A stretch of 64,000 bases of DNA from Streptosporangium carneum (lineage in GTDB: Bacteria > Actinomycetota > Actinomycetes > Streptosporangiales > Streptosporangiaceae), in assembly GCF_027922005.1 (NCBI RefSeq), contig NZ_BSEV01000001.1, positions 459,638 to 523,637 of the forward strand, in the 5' to 3' direction. A program made the position numbers and the translations under genes. Positions 55,963 through 64,000 of this stretch are shown piece after piece (within the stretch, counting starts at the first letter, position 1; every line of letters begins with the position of its first letter). The notes below the pieces were generated by a model that saw only the letters and a program-made list of their open reading frames with translations, made no database searches and was not told the DNA's origin.

Positions 55963-57309
55963 TCACAGGATCGGATCGGCTCCGCTCACCGGCTGGCGGG
56001 TCCAGGCTCGGTGCTCGGACTCCCGGATCTCCTCCTCGGCGGTCTGCTCCACCCTGGCCATGGCGATCCGCAGGATCGGCGGGGCCATCAGCGAGGTCAC
56101 GATCGCGACGAGCACCACGATGGTGTACGCCTCGACGCCGAGGATGCCCAGCCGCAGGCCTACCATGGCGACCACCACCTCGATCACGCCGCGGGCGTTG
56201 AGCCCGGCGCCGAGCGCGAGTGCCTCCCACTTGTTGAGCCTGCTCAGCCGCGCCCCGGCGTAGGCGCCGAGGAACTTGCCGATGATCGCGACGGCCAGTA
56301 CGGCGAGCCCGCTGAGCAGCACCTCGGGCCTGGTCAGCGCGGTCAGGTCCATCCGCAGGCCCGCGGTGGCGAAGAAGATCGGCGCGAACACCGACAGCAC
56401 GATCGTGCGCAGCGGGGCGAGCCTGACCGGATCGACCTTGCCCGCGTTGCCGATGAGGATGCCGCAGACGAAGGCACCGAAGACCGCTTCGAGCCCCAGG
56501 GCGTGGGTTCCGGCCGAGGCGAGCAGGATGAGCACAGCCGCGGTGGCGACGGTCAGCCCTGGTTCGTCCGACTTGTCGGCCAGCCGGAGCGCGCCCCTGA
56601 CCATCGGGCGGCCGAGCGTGAGCGCGAACACGATGATGGCGGCCAGGCAGGCCAACGAGGTCAGCACGGTTCCGGTGGTCACCGCGTTCACCGCCATCGC
56701 GCTCACGATCGACAGCATGAGCCAGCCGAAGGCGTCGTCGATCATGCCGGCGGTCAGCGTGAGCTGGCCGATGTTACGGTGCAGCAGCTTCATGTCCATG
56801 AGGGTCTTGGCGATGACCGGGATCGCGCTGACGCACATCGCCACGCCCAGGAACAGCGCGAAGACGGTGGTGTCGGTGCCGTCGGGGATCAGCGCCCCGG
56901 GCAGCAGGAAGCCGACGCCGATGCCGAATCCGAGCGGGAGGACGAGGCCGCCGACGCTGACCCCGGCGGCCGTGGCGCCGCGTCGGCGGACCAGACCCAT
57001 GTCCATGTGGATGCCGGTGAGGCCGACCAGCAGGATCACGCCGATCTGGCCGACGGCGTCGAGCAGGTGGAACTGTTCGAGGTTGGCGGGGAACAGCCAG
57101 TTGTGCAGGTCAGGGGCGATGTGCGCGAGGAAGGAGGGGCCGAGGACCACGCCGACGAACAGTTCGCCGACGACGGCGGGCATGCCGAAACGGGCGGCGA
57201 GCCGGCCGAGGACCAGTGCCAGCATGAGCAGCAGGCCGACCTGTAGAAGGAACACAAGCAGGTTGTGCGCGGCGATCGGCGCTACGGGAGCACCTGACAA
57301 GGCGAGCAT
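55963..57309 (-). CDS. Kef-type cation:proton antiporter (CPA2)
   Basis: Membrane protein of 448 residues with about 12-13 helices. FGMPAVVGELFVGVVLGPS, LTGIHMDM, AGMIDDAFGWLMLSIV (the D-D ion site) and GLNARGVIEVVVAMVGL are diagnostic of NapA/KefB-like antiporters. There is no C-terminal RCK domain, only a short acidic tail (EQTAEEEIRESEHR). It exchanges Na+ or K+ for H+. ATG 57309 has AAGGGGG 4 nt upstream. Alone in its transcript. Confidence 0.92.
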   Translation of the reverse strand: MLALSGAPVAPIAAHNLLVFLLQVGLLLMLALVLGRLAARFGMPAVVGELFVGVVLGPSFLAHIAPDLHNWLFPANLEQFHLLDAVGQIGVILLVGLTGIHMDMGLVRRRGATAAGVSVGGLVLPLGFGIGVGFLLPGALIPDGTDTTVFALFLGVAMCVSAIPVIAKTLMDMKLLHRNIGQLTLTAGMIDDAFGWLMLSIVSAMAVNAVTTGTVLTSLACLAAIIVFALTLGRPMVRGALRLADKSDEPGLTVATAAVLILLASAGTHALGLEAVFGAFVCGILIGNAGKVDPVRLAPLRTIVLSVFAPIFFATAGLRMDLTALTRPEVLLSGLAVLAVAIIGKFLGAYAGARLSRLNKWEALALGAGLNARGVIEVVVAMVGLRLGILGVEAYTIVVLVAIVTSLMAPPILRIAMARVEQTAEEEIRESEHRAWTRQPVSGADPIL

Positions 57310-57967
57310 GATCCCCCTTGAAGGGTAAGCGATTCCCAGAATGTCTATCTGTGCCTGCTTGGAGCCCACTTGTAGGTGAATCACAAACTAATCGAAGGAG
57401 GGTTGCCGTCAATAGCCTTTAAGGTTGGCCGGATAAGCGGTGACGCATTTCATGACGGCCCTTCCGGCGGGCCCGTATGGGGACCATGATCGAATTCATG
57501 GGATGCGATGACATTCTTGCCGGTGGGAACGGTGTTTTTCGCCGGGGGGCCAGAACGGCCCGGCGGGGGGCGTTTCCCCTGGTCGGCCGCGCTCGCGGAC
57601 GGGCCTGCCGCGTACGGCCCACACCCCTGTCCGTCCGGTCACCTGGACCGTCCCGCCGGGACGGGGCGGAGAAAGGCGCATGACGCCGATGTGTGACCGC
57701 GATATGGCATCGCGTCACCCGTTCGAAGTCCGGCGTCGTTGTTCGCCGCGGTGAGCGTCATGACGGTCGCGGCTGATTTCCGAGGGACGCCGGGCTTTCT
57801 GGAGCCTTTCTCCGTCAGACGTGTTTCAGGCGGCCCCTGGAACGGCTCCCGCCCCGACGGCGGTTTCCGCCGCCGGGGCGGGAGCGAACGCAGCCGGCTA
57901 CGAAACGGGGCGAAAAGCGGTATGGCGGATATGGGATGCAATCCTGCCCCCTCTTTCCCGCCCGCTG
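57310..57967. other. 658-bp region without a firm gene
   Basis: AAGGAGGG near 57395 looks like a ribosome site, but no start codon with normal spacing follows on the plus strand; the open frame behind it is 28 codons. Several short frames at 57477-57740 lack ribosome sites. GGGGC-rich tracts are frequent. No gene is called. Confidence 0.4.
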
Positions 57968-58135
57968 TCATCCGGCCGGAAGCGAGAAGCGCGAAACGGC
58001 GGACCGGCCGGTCAGGTGGCCGACGGTCCAGGCGAGGCCGGAGCCTCGGCTGCCGTCGAGCCCGTCGAGGATGCGGATCACTCCGTACGCCAGGACCAGC
58101 AGGGAGGCTGCGACAAACGCGACGCGGGGCTTCAT
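57968..58135 (-). CDS. small membrane protein, possibly truncated
   Basis: Fifty-five residues starting at ATG 58135 with GAGGAG 8 nt upstream. One membrane helix (RVAFVAASLLVLAYGVIRILDG) is followed by LDGSRGSGLAWTVGHLTG, which resembles the start of longer actinobacterial membrane proteins in which more helices follow. The end (RSAVSRFSLPAG) does not, so a frameshift may have shortened the gene. Confidence 0.5.
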   Translation of the reverse strand: MKPRVAFVAASLLVLAYGVIRILDGLDGSRGSGLAWTVGHLTGRSAVSRFSLPAG

Positions 58136-58310
58136 GCAGGGGCTCCTCAGTGACGTGCTCACCCCTCAAGCCTGGCTTTCCCCGGCCCGGAAGTAATCGC
58201 CGAGAAGGGCTGTCCCAGCACTCCTTCGCACGAGGGAGCGGCTCTTTCCCGCGTCGGCGGCTCAGGCCCGCCGGCGCTCCCGTTCCGCGGGCGCCGGGGC
58301 CGCCCGCATG

Positions 58311-58386
58311 GCCTGACCCGGCACCCGTCGGAAGCCCACGACTCCGCACGGCCTGACCCGGCACCCGCCGGAGGGCCACGACTCCG
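58311..58386. repeat. 36-bp direct repeat, two copies 40 bp apart
   Basis: gcctgacccggcacccg with its following 19 bases occurs at 58311-58346 and 58351-58386 with four changes. It lies in the 462-bp gap before the methyltransferase gene, in which no other gene is supported. Confidence 0.65.
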
Positions 58387-58597
58387 ACATGTGACGGCAC
58401 GCGTGAAAGCGCCTCCAACGCATACGCTGCGCTCCATGGCTCACGCACCCGCAACGGATCCCGTCATCCCGGGCGTTCGCCCGACACCTCTCGGCGCGGG
58501 TGAGAAAGCCCGCCTCCGTCCCGCGAGCAGCCGAGCAACCGCGATCATCGTCGCTCCCGGCGGGCGGCGCTCCGACCTGGGCGGGTGACGGTTCTCG

Positions 58598-59200
58598 ATG
58601 GCGCCGAACGGCACCGACGCCTACGACGGCCTGGACGTCCCTCCGCTCGTGGCCCGCGCGGTCGAGCTGGCGAGGAGGCGGGGCTTCCCCTTCTCCTGCC
58701 GTCCCGAGCAGGGGCGTCTGCTCCAGGTCCTGGCCGGAGGAGCCCGCTCCTCCGTCGCGGAGACGGGCACGGGATGCGGGGTGGGTCTCGCCTGGCTCGT
58801 CACCGGAGCGCGTCCGCGCACCGACATCGTCAGCGTGGAGCGCGAGCCCGACCTCGCACGGGCGTCGGCCGAGCTTTTCGCGGACGTGCCCGGCGTCACC
58901 GTGATCTGCGGCGACTGGAGCGTGATCTACGACCGCGCGCCGTACGACCTCGTGGTCCTCGACGGCGGCGGCCACGGCAAGGTCGGTGCTCCCGCCGATC
59001 CGTCCCGTCTGCTCCAACCCGGCGGAACGCTCGTGGTCGACGACTTCACCCCGGCTCTGACGTGGCCGCCCATGCACGAGAACGAGCCCGACCTGGCTCG
59101 TCTGCACTGGCTGGAGCACCCCCTCCTCGACGCCGTCGAACTCCGCCTGGCCCCCGACCTGGCGGCCGTCGTCGCCGTCCGCCCGCCCCACGGGCGATGA
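58598..59200 (+). CDS. class I SAM-dependent methyltransferase (O-methyltransferase-like)
   Basis: Protein of 200 residues. The SAM site is SSVAETGTGCGVGLAWLV (E-x-G-x-G-x-G), followed by DIVSVEREPDLA with the ribose-binding acid, then VICGDW, YDLVVLDGGG and GGTLVVDDFTP, in the order of catechol-O-methyltransferase-like proteins. The acceptor is unknown. ATG 58598 lacks a strong ribosome site; it converges on the kinase gene 39 bp away. Confidence 0.85.
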   Translation: MAPNGTDAYDGLDVPPLVARAVELARRRGFPFSCRPEQGRLLQVLAGGARSSVAETGTGCGVGLAWLVTGARPRTDIVSVEREPDLARASAELFADVPGVTVICGDWSVIYDRAPYDLVVLDGGGHGKVGAPADPSRLLQPGGTLVVDDFTPALTWPPMHENEPDLARLHWLEHPLLDAVELRLAPDLAAVVAVRPPHGR

Positions 59201-59239
59201 CGCGGCACGGCGACCGGCACGGTGACCGGCGCGTCGGCC

Positions 59240-60433
59240 TCAGCGGGGAAGACGCAGGGCGACGACGAGCCCTCCCTCGGGGCGGGCGCTGGCGGTGACG
59301 GTGCCGCCGTGGGCGTCGGTGATGGCCCGCACGATGGACAGGCCGAGCCCGGCCCCGCGCGCCGAGCGGACGCGTTCCCCCTGCAGCCTGCGGAACGGCT
59401 CGAACAGTTCGTCCACCTCGTACGGCGGGACCACGGGGCCCGTGTTCTCCACCGTGACGACCGCGGCGTCGTCGTCCTGGTGGACGGTCACCCAGACATC
59501 GCCGCCGCTGACGTTGTACTTGACCGCGTTCTCCAGGAGGTTGAACACACAGCGTTCCAGGAAGAGCGGGTCGCCCACGGCGAGCGCCTGACGCGGATCC
59601 TCGTGGACGGTCACCCGCCGCCTGCGCGGTTCGAGGGAGATCTGCTCCAGCGCGGTGCGCACGACCTGGCACAGGTCGACGGGCTTGCGGACGGTGAGCT
59701 CCTGCTCGGACTGCGCGAGCAGGAGCAGCCCCTCGATCAGCCGCTCGTATCTGGCGTTGGTGCCCAGGAGCGCGCGGGCCAGCGCCTTGAGGTCCGCGGA
59801 GGCCGTCGGCTCCTCCAGCGACACCTCCAGGATGGTGCGGTTGATCGTCAACGGGGTGCGCAGTTCGTGGGAGGCGTCGGCGACGAAGCGGCGCTGGGCG
59901 TCGAACACCCGGTGCAGGCGGTCGAGCATCGCGTCGAAGGTGTCGGCGAGCCGCTTGACCTCGTCCTGCGGGCCGTGGAGCGCGATCCGTTCGTGCAGGG
60001 TGCTCTCCGAGAGCCGCTGCGCGGTCTCGGTGACCCGGTCGAGGGGCCGCAGCGCGCGGTCGGCCACCAGGTAGCCGACCACCACCGCGATGATCCCGAT
60101 CAGGATCATGACGACCAGCGAGGAGCGCACCATCTCGTCGAGCACGCTGGCCGCCCGCTGCTCGACCTCCGTCCTCAGCTGCTGGGCCGCCTGCCCGGTG
60201 GGCGTGTCGTCGATGAGGGTCTTGGGAAAGGTCTGGTCGGTCGCGCCCGGGGGCAGCACCGCCTTGTTGAGCTTCACGACGAACTGCTGGTTCAGCGCCC
60301 TGGCGGTCAGCAGGTAGGTGAGCCAGAGCAGCACCGATCCCGCGGCGAAGAACAGCCCGCCGTACAGCAGGGTGAGCCGCATGCGCAGGCCCGGTCTGTT
60401 CCAGGGGAGACCGAAGGGAAGGGCTCTTCTCAC
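59240..60433 (-). CDS. sensor histidine kinase
   Basis: Protein of 397 residues. First membrane helix about 18-42 (LTLLYGGLFFAAGSVLLWLTYLL), an extracytoplasmic sensor of about 75 residues, and a second helix (SSLVVMILIGIIAVVVGYLV). Then a HAMP domain (ADRALRPLDRVTETAQRL), HisKA H box SHELRTPLT, N box NLLENAVKYN and G boxes VENTGP and GAGLGLSIVRAI. It phosphorylates the regulator encoded just upstream. GTG 60433 follows AAAGGGA by 5 nt; longer in-frame starts would overlap the regulator gene. Confidence 0.93.
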   Translation of the reverse strand: MRRALPFGLPWNRPGLRMRLTLLYGGLFFAAGSVLLWLTYLLTARALNQQFVVKLNKAVLPPGATDQTFPKTLIDDTPTGQAAQQLRTEVEQRAASVLDEMVRSSLVVMILIGIIAVVVGYLVADRALRPLDRVTETAQRLSESTLHERIALHGPQDEVKRLADTFDAMLDRLHRVFDAQRRFVADASHELRTPLTINRTILEVSLEEPTASADLKALARALLGTNARYERLIEGLLLLAQSEQELTVRKPVDLCQVVRTALEQISLEPRRRRVTVHEDPRQALAVGDPLFLERCVFNLLENAVKYNVSGGDVWVTVHQDDDAAVVTVENTGPVVPPYEVDELFEPFRRLQGERVRSARGAGLGLSIVRAITDAHGGTVTASARPEGGLVVALRLPR

Positions 60434-60468
60434 GAGGGTCCCTTTACCGCGCGACGGGTTCGGGACCG

Positions 60469-61122
60469 TCAAAACCGGTACCCCCTGCCCGGCACGTTCT
60501 CGATCACCGAGGGAGCGCCGAGCTTCTTGCGCAACGAGGTGATGGTGACGCGCAGCACGCCGGTGCCCGCCTCCGCGTACTCGTCCCACACGCTCCTGCG
60601 CAGCTCCGCCGAGCTGACGAGATCCCCGTCCGCTCGCAGCAGCACCCGCAGGACGTCGAACTCCTTGCGGTTCAGCGCGATCTCCCGCCCGTCCCTGGTG
60701 ACCGTACGGCGGGCGGGGTCGAGCCTGATCCCGGCCCGTTCGAGCACGGACGGCGCCGATCTGGGGGAACGGCGGGCCAGCGTCCGTATCCTGGCCACCA
60801 GCTCGGCGAACGCGAACGGCTTGGTCAGGTAGTCGTCCGCGCCCATGGAGAGCCCGTCGACCCGGTCGCGAATCTGCCCCGCCGCGGTCAGCATGAGGAT
60901 CCTGCCGTGCTCGTTCTTGCCGGTCAGCTCGCGGCAGACGTCGTCGCCGTGGACCTCGGGGAGGTCGCGGTCGAGGACGACGACGTCGTAGTCGACGTAG
61001 GCGGCCATCTCCAGCGCGTCCTGCCCGTCGTAGGCCACGTCGACGGCGATGGCGTGCAGCCGCAGGCCTCGCGCGATGGTGTCGGCCAGCTGTTCCTCGT
61101 CCTCGACGACAAGCACTCGCAT
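60469..61122 (-). CDS. OmpR-type response regulator
   Basis: Protein of 217 residues: receiver domain with acidic D8/E9, phosphoacceptor D51 in VVVLDRDLP, T in MLTAA and K in LTKPFAF. Then a winged-helix DNA-binding domain (about 125-217) with LNRKEFDVLRVLLRADGDLVS, VTITSLRKKLG and IENVPGRGYRF. ATG 61122 follows AGGGAGG. It is the first gene of the two-component pair and diverges from the export operon at 61277, its probable target. The 154-bp gap should hold both promoters. Confidence 0.94.
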   Translation of the reverse strand: MRVLVVEDEEQLADTIARGLRLHAIAVDVAYDGQDALEMAAYVDYDVVVLDRDLPEVHGDDVCRELTGKNEHGRILMLTAAGQIRDRVDGLSMGADDYLTKPFAFAELVARIRTLARRSPRSAPSVLERAGIRLDPARRTVTRDGREIALNRKEFDVLRVLLRADGDLVSSAELRRSVWDEYAEAGTGVLRVTITSLRKKLGAPSVIENVPGRGYRF

Positions 61123-61276
61123 TCCGCCTCCCTGTTCTCTGACGAGAGTGGCCGAAGGTGTGTTAGACGCGGGTAAGACGGTCGCCGGGGTTCACGGCTT
61201 ATCCAGGTTTAGCACCGCGCCCGCTGAAGTGAGGCCGCGCCCCGGGCGAGCGACCCGCGGCGCGAAGGAGTGAGCC

Positions 61277-61822
61277 ATGAGGGTTCGACCGTTGCTGGCC
61301 GCCGTCTCGCTGACCCTGTCACTGACCGCGTGCGGCGCCGGAGCCGGAACCGCGTCCGGGACGGGAGCGGGCAACGACGGCGTCGCCGGCGTGGGCGGCG
61401 GCTCTGCCACGCCGGCCGCCTCCGCCTCGGGGTCCGCCCCGACCGACCGGCGGGAGGCGCAGCTGAAGTTCGCCCAGTGCATGCGGGAGCACGGCATGGA
61501 CGTGCCCGACCCGGGACCCGACGGCAGGGTCATGATCAGGCAGGGCAAGGGCGGCGGCGAGGCCACGGCGCAGAAGGCGATGCAGGAGTGCGAGCACTTC
61601 ATGAAGGACGTGGTCAGCGACAAGGGGCCCGCGAACGACCCGAAGGCCCGTGACCAGATGCTGAAGTACGCCCAGTGCATGCGGCAGCACGGCGTCGACA
61701 TGCCGGACCCCGGCACCGACGGCCGGTTCAGGGTGGAGATCCCCAAGGGCGGGGAGCCGAAGCTCAAAGAGGCCGAGGAGGCGTGCAAGGAGTTCGCGCC
61801 GAACCTGAAGGGGCCGCAGTGA
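61277..61822 (+). CDS. lipoprotein with duplicated QCMREHG motif
   Basis: Lipoprotein of 181 residues with lipobox L-T-A-C near residue 19 and a Gly/Ala/Ser linker (to about 60). Two homologous halves follow: KFAQCMREHGMDVPDPGPDG and KYAQCMRQHGVDMPDPGTDG, each ending in a Cys-containing helix (QECEHFMKD; EACKEFAPN). Each half has two cysteines suited to a disulfide. From memory, such proteins accompany MacAB-like exporters in actinomycetes; their function is unknown. ATG 61277 has GAAGGAG 6 nt upstream. The stop overlaps the adaptor start. Confidence 0.82.
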   Translation: MRVRPLLAAVSLTLSLTACGAGAGTASGTGAGNDGVAGVGGGSATPAASASGSAPTDRREAQLKFAQCMREHGMDVPDPGPDGRVMIRQGKGGGEATAQKAMQECEHFMKDVVSDKGPANDPKARDQMLKYAQCMRQHGVDMPDPGTDGRFRVEIPKGGEPKLKEAEEACKEFAPNLKGPQ

Positions 61823-62880
61823 GGAAGGGGCTCACCGCCGTCGCGGGCCTTCTCGTGCTCGCCGCCGCCTGGACGGCGGTCGCGGTCCTCGGCGACGGCG
61901 GCACGCAGGCGGCGGCGCCGAGCAGGCCGCCCCTGCCCGCCACGGCGACGATCACCCGGCAGGACCTGGTGGACACCAAGACCGTGGACGGCTCGCTCAC
62001 CTACGCCGGTGAGCGGCGGCTCGGCACGGACGCCTCCGGCACGGTGACGTGGGTGGCGGCGGAGGGCGCGGTGGTCCGCAGAGGCCGCCCGCTCCTCAAG
62101 ATCGACCGGAAGCCGGTCGTCGTGATGTACGGCTCGCTGCCGCTCTACCGCCCGCTGCGCCAGGGCGTGTCGGACGGGCCCGACGTCGAACAGCTGGAAC
62201 GCAACCTCAAGGCGCTCGGTCACGGCGACTACCTGACGGTGGACGACCACTTCAGCTACGCGACCCACCTCGCCGTCAAGGAGTGGCAGGACGACGCGGG
62301 CCTGCCGGAGACCGGGCAGGTGGACGCCGCCCAGGTGATCTTCCTGCCCTCGGCGGTCCGGGTCACCGACGCGAAGGTCGCGGTCGGCGAGAAGGTTGCC
62401 CCGGGGCGGCCGGTCCTCACGGTCAGCGGCATGCGGCGGCTGGTGCACGTGGACCTCGACACCGGTGACCAGACGCTGGTCAGGAAGGGCGCGAAGGTGT
62501 CCGTCGAACTGCCTGGCGGCGAGCGGGCGACCGGCAGGATCAGCGCGGTCGGCACGGTCGCCGAACCGGTCGAGTCCGGCCAGGGTGGCGACGGCGGCAC
62601 CACCGTCGACGTCGACATCACCCTCGACAGGACCCCGAAGACCAGGCTCGACCAGGCCCCGGTCGAGGTGGAGCTGGTGAGCGAACGACGCGAGAACGTC
62701 CTGACCGTGCCGGTCGAGGCGCTGCTCGCGCTGCGCGAGGGCGGATTCGGCGTCGAGGTCGTCGAGGGCGGCGCGACCCGCGTCGTGTCCGTGGAGACGG
62801 GCGGCTTCGGCAGCGGCCTGGTGGAGATCACCGGTAAGGGGCTCTCCGAGGGCATGAAGGTCGGAGTGCCCGCCCCATGA
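61819..62880 (+). CDS. export-system membrane-fusion/adaptor protein with peptidoglycan-binding domain
   Basis: Protein of 353 residues: N-terminal membrane anchor (about 5-27), a lipoyl/barrel-sandwich part split by a PG_binding_1-like domain (VEQLERNLKALGHGDYLTVDDHFSYATHLAVKEWQDDAGLPETGQVD), and a C-terminal beta-barrel (VPVEALLALREGGFGVEVVEGG). It links the ABC transporter to the cell wall. GTG 61819 overlaps the lipoprotein stop (GTGA) and its own stop overlaps the ATPase ATG, so the operon is tightly coupled. Confidence 0.88.
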   Translation: MRKGLTAVAGLLVLAAAWTAVAVLGDGGTQAAAPSRPPLPATATITRQDLVDTKTVDGSLTYAGERRLGTDASGTVTWVAAEGAVVRRGRPLLKIDRKPVVVMYGSLPLYRPLRQGVSDGPDVEQLERNLKALGHGDYLTVDDHFSYATHLAVKEWQDDAGLPETGQVDAAQVIFLPSAVRVTDAKVAVGEKVAPGRPVLTVSGMRRLVHVDLDTGDQTLVRKGAKVSVELPGGERATGRISAVGTVAEPVESGQGGDGGTTVDVDITLDRTPKTRLDQAPVEVELVSERRENVLTVPVEALLALREGGFGVEVVEGGATRVVSVETGGFGSGLVEITGKGLSEGMKVGVPAP

Positions 62881-63749
62881 GCGAGCCGTACACGGGGGAG
62901 ACGGACAAGCCTGACACGGCGGGCGGGGCGCTCGCGGTGGGAAGGAGCGGGCCGTACACGGTGGGCGGGCCGCGTGTGGTGGGGAGGAGCGGGCCGGACG
63001 CGGGAGACAAGGGCGGCCCGGACGCGGTGGGCGGGCCGTACGTGGTGGAGCTGCGCGATGTGACCAAGCTCTACAACGGGCACGTGCAGGCGCTGCGCGG
63101 GGTGGATCTGACGGTCGGGCACGGCGAGCTGGTGGCCATCGTGGGACCTTCGGGTTCGGGGAAGTCCACCCTGCTCCACATGATCGGAACCCTGGACCGG
63201 CCGACCACCGGGGTCGTGCGCATCGCGGGCCGTGACGTGGCCGAGCTCTCCGACCGCGAGCTGTCCGCGCTGCGCGCACGCCACCTGGGGTTCGTGTTCC
63301 AGCAGTTCCACCTGTCCCCCGGGGTCACCGCGCTGGACAACGTGGCCGACGGCCTCCTCTACACCGGCGTCGCGCTGCGGAGCAGGCGGGAGCGGGCCGC
63401 GGCGGCACTGGAACGGGTGGGACTCGGCCACCGGCTGGGGCACAGGCCGAACCAGCTCTCCGGGGGCGAGCAGCAGCGGGTCGCGGTGGCCCGCGCGGTG
63501 GCGGGCGACCCGCCGCTGCTGCTCGCGGACGAGCCGACGGGCAACCTGGACTCCGCGGCGGGGACCGAGGTGCTGCGGGTCCTACGGGACCTGCACGCGG
63601 CCGGAACCACGATCGCGGTCATCACCCACGACGCGGAGATCGCCGAATGGTGCCCCAGACAGGTCAGGGTCCGCGACGGCCAGATCATCGCCGACCGGGG
63701 CGACGGCCGCGAACCCCCGGCGGAGATCACGAAGGGAGGCGCGACGTGA
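62877..63749 (+). CDS. ABC exporter ATP-binding protein (MacB/LolD-like)
   Basis: ATPase of 290 residues: Walker A GPSGSGKST, Q-loop VFQQFHLSPGVTALDNV, signature LSGGEQQRVAVARAV, Walker B LLLADEPTGNLD and the H-loop VITHDAE, typical of MacB/LolD-type exporters. An unusual 55-residue N-terminal extension of Gly/Pro-rich repeats (GGALAVGRSGPYTVGGP, VVGRSGP) precedes the domain. ATG 62877 overlaps the adaptor stop (ATGA). It drives the permease that follows. Confidence 0.92.
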   Translation: MSEPYTGETDKPDTAGGALAVGRSGPYTVGGPRVVGRSGPDAGDKGGPDAVGGPYVVELRDVTKLYNGHVQALRGVDLTVGHGELVAIVGPSGSGKSTLLHMIGTLDRPTTGVVRIAGRDVAELSDRELSALRARHLGFVFQQFHLSPGVTALDNVADGLLYTGVALRSRRERAAAALERVGLGHRLGHRPNQLSGGEQQRVAVARAVAGDPPLLLADEPTGNLDSAAGTEVLRVLRDLHAAGTTIAVITHDAEIAEWCPRQVRVRDGQIIADRGDGREPPAEITKGGAT

Positions 63750-64000
63750 CGCGCACGGCAGGGCGGCTGACGCCCGCCAGGCTCAGCCCCTCCGACGTCC
63801 TGCGGGTCGGCGCGGTGGGGCTCCGCACCCGTCCCACGAGGGTGATCCTGTCCGCGCTGGGGATCGCCATCGGCATCGCCACCATGATCGCGGTGATCGG
63901 CATCTCGTCCTCCTCGCAGGAACAGCTGCTGCGCCAGCTCGACCGGCTCGGCACCAACCTGCTCACCGTCTCGGCGGGCCGCACCCTCTTCGGGGAGGAG
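63746..64000 (+). CDS. ABC exporter permease (MacB/FtsX family), cut by window edge
   Basis: The first 85 residues are visible: a short cytoplasmic start (RLTPARLSPSDVLRVGAVGL), R-T-R-P-T-R, then the first membrane helix ILSALGIAIGIATMIAVIGI and the start of the extracytoplasmic domain (SSQEQLLRQLDRLGTNLLTV), as in MacB permeases. GTG 63746 overlaps the ATPase stop (GTGA). The rest lies outside the window. Confidence 0.88.
   Translation, partial: MTRTAGRLTPARLSPSDVLRVGAVGLRTRPTRVILSALGIAIGIATMIAVIGISSSSQEQLLRQLDRLGTNLLTVSAGRTLFGEE

Noticed and set aside
57395-57489. Mini-ORF after AAGGAGGG
   Set aside because: The only in-frame TTG abuts the ribosome site, the product would be 28 residues without family resemblance, and no promoter was seen.
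61192-63279. 695-codon minus-strand frame over the export operon
   Set aside because: Arg/Pro/His-rich noise opposite three well-supported genes.

Overview
The window is high-GC DNA with frequent GTG/TTG starts, strong GGAGG-type ribosome sites, many 1-4 bp gene overlaps and typical actinomycete families (DUF6247, DLW-39, ClpP pair with a PopR-like activator, GntR, WYL and ECF regulators). It most likely comes from an actinomycete chromosome, perhaps a Streptosporangiaceae-type genome. I cannot fix the genus from the sequence.

Layout. (1) 1-8.8 kb: a possible small metabolic cluster. It holds the 3' end of a FOXRED2-like flavoprotein; a minus-strand set of M20 peptidase, GCS2-type carboxylate-amine ligase and iodotyrosine-deiodinase-like nitroreductase; then plus-strand MFS exporter, EX29EXXH diiron protein, HAD hydrolase and NUDIX hydrolase. 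(2) 9-15.3 kb: lipoprotein polysaccharide deacetylase, STAS/anti-sigma kinase pair, small GNAT, a secreted duplicated pentapeptide-repeat protein, DLW-39 and a phosphonatase-like HAD protein. (3) 15.7-28.9 kb: the most striking region. An intact tRNA-Ala(UGC) with encoded CCA is followed by five full and one partial copies of its own 3' half. Between them lie 1-4 kb segments carrying accessory genes: epimerase, GNAT, aminoglycoside-phosphotransferase-like protein, two toxin-antitoxin-like pairs, VOC protein, a ClpP3/ClpP4-PopR-like proteolysis module, NTF2-like protein, AraC, a ricin-type lectin and an EF-Tu-domain protein. Conserved flanking boxes recur, but no integrase is present. It looks like repeated site-specific insertion at one tRNA followed by loss of the integration genes. 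(4) 28.9-38 kb: MerR/aminotransferase, ECF sigma factor with a membrane protein, P-loop kinase, and a regulator next to a very large subtilisin. (5) 38.3-44.9 kb: a nine-gene tightly packed operon interleaving an ABC importer with two VOC enzymes, a FAH-family hydrolase, a DapA-family lyase, a RutE-like reductase and its GntR regulator. It is probably an uncharacterised catabolic pathway. (6) 45-59 kb: WYL regulator/epoxide hydrolase, quinone oxidoreductase/AraC, DHFR-like, erythromycin-esterase-like, a secreted lipoprotein built of CX9C repeats, a beta-lactamase-fold hydrolase, DUF72, a Kef-type antiporter and a methyltransferase. (7) 59.2-64 kb: two-component system convergent with a lipoprotein-adaptor-ATPase-permease export operon cut by the window edge.

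The best candidates for new biology are the tRNA-Ala cassette array, the ClpP pair in which one subunit lacks the catalytic serine and whose promoter carries a perfect PopR-like box, the CX9C-repeat lipoprotein, and the nine-gene catabolic operon. Product assignments rest on motifs and remembered family consensus only; no database search was run.
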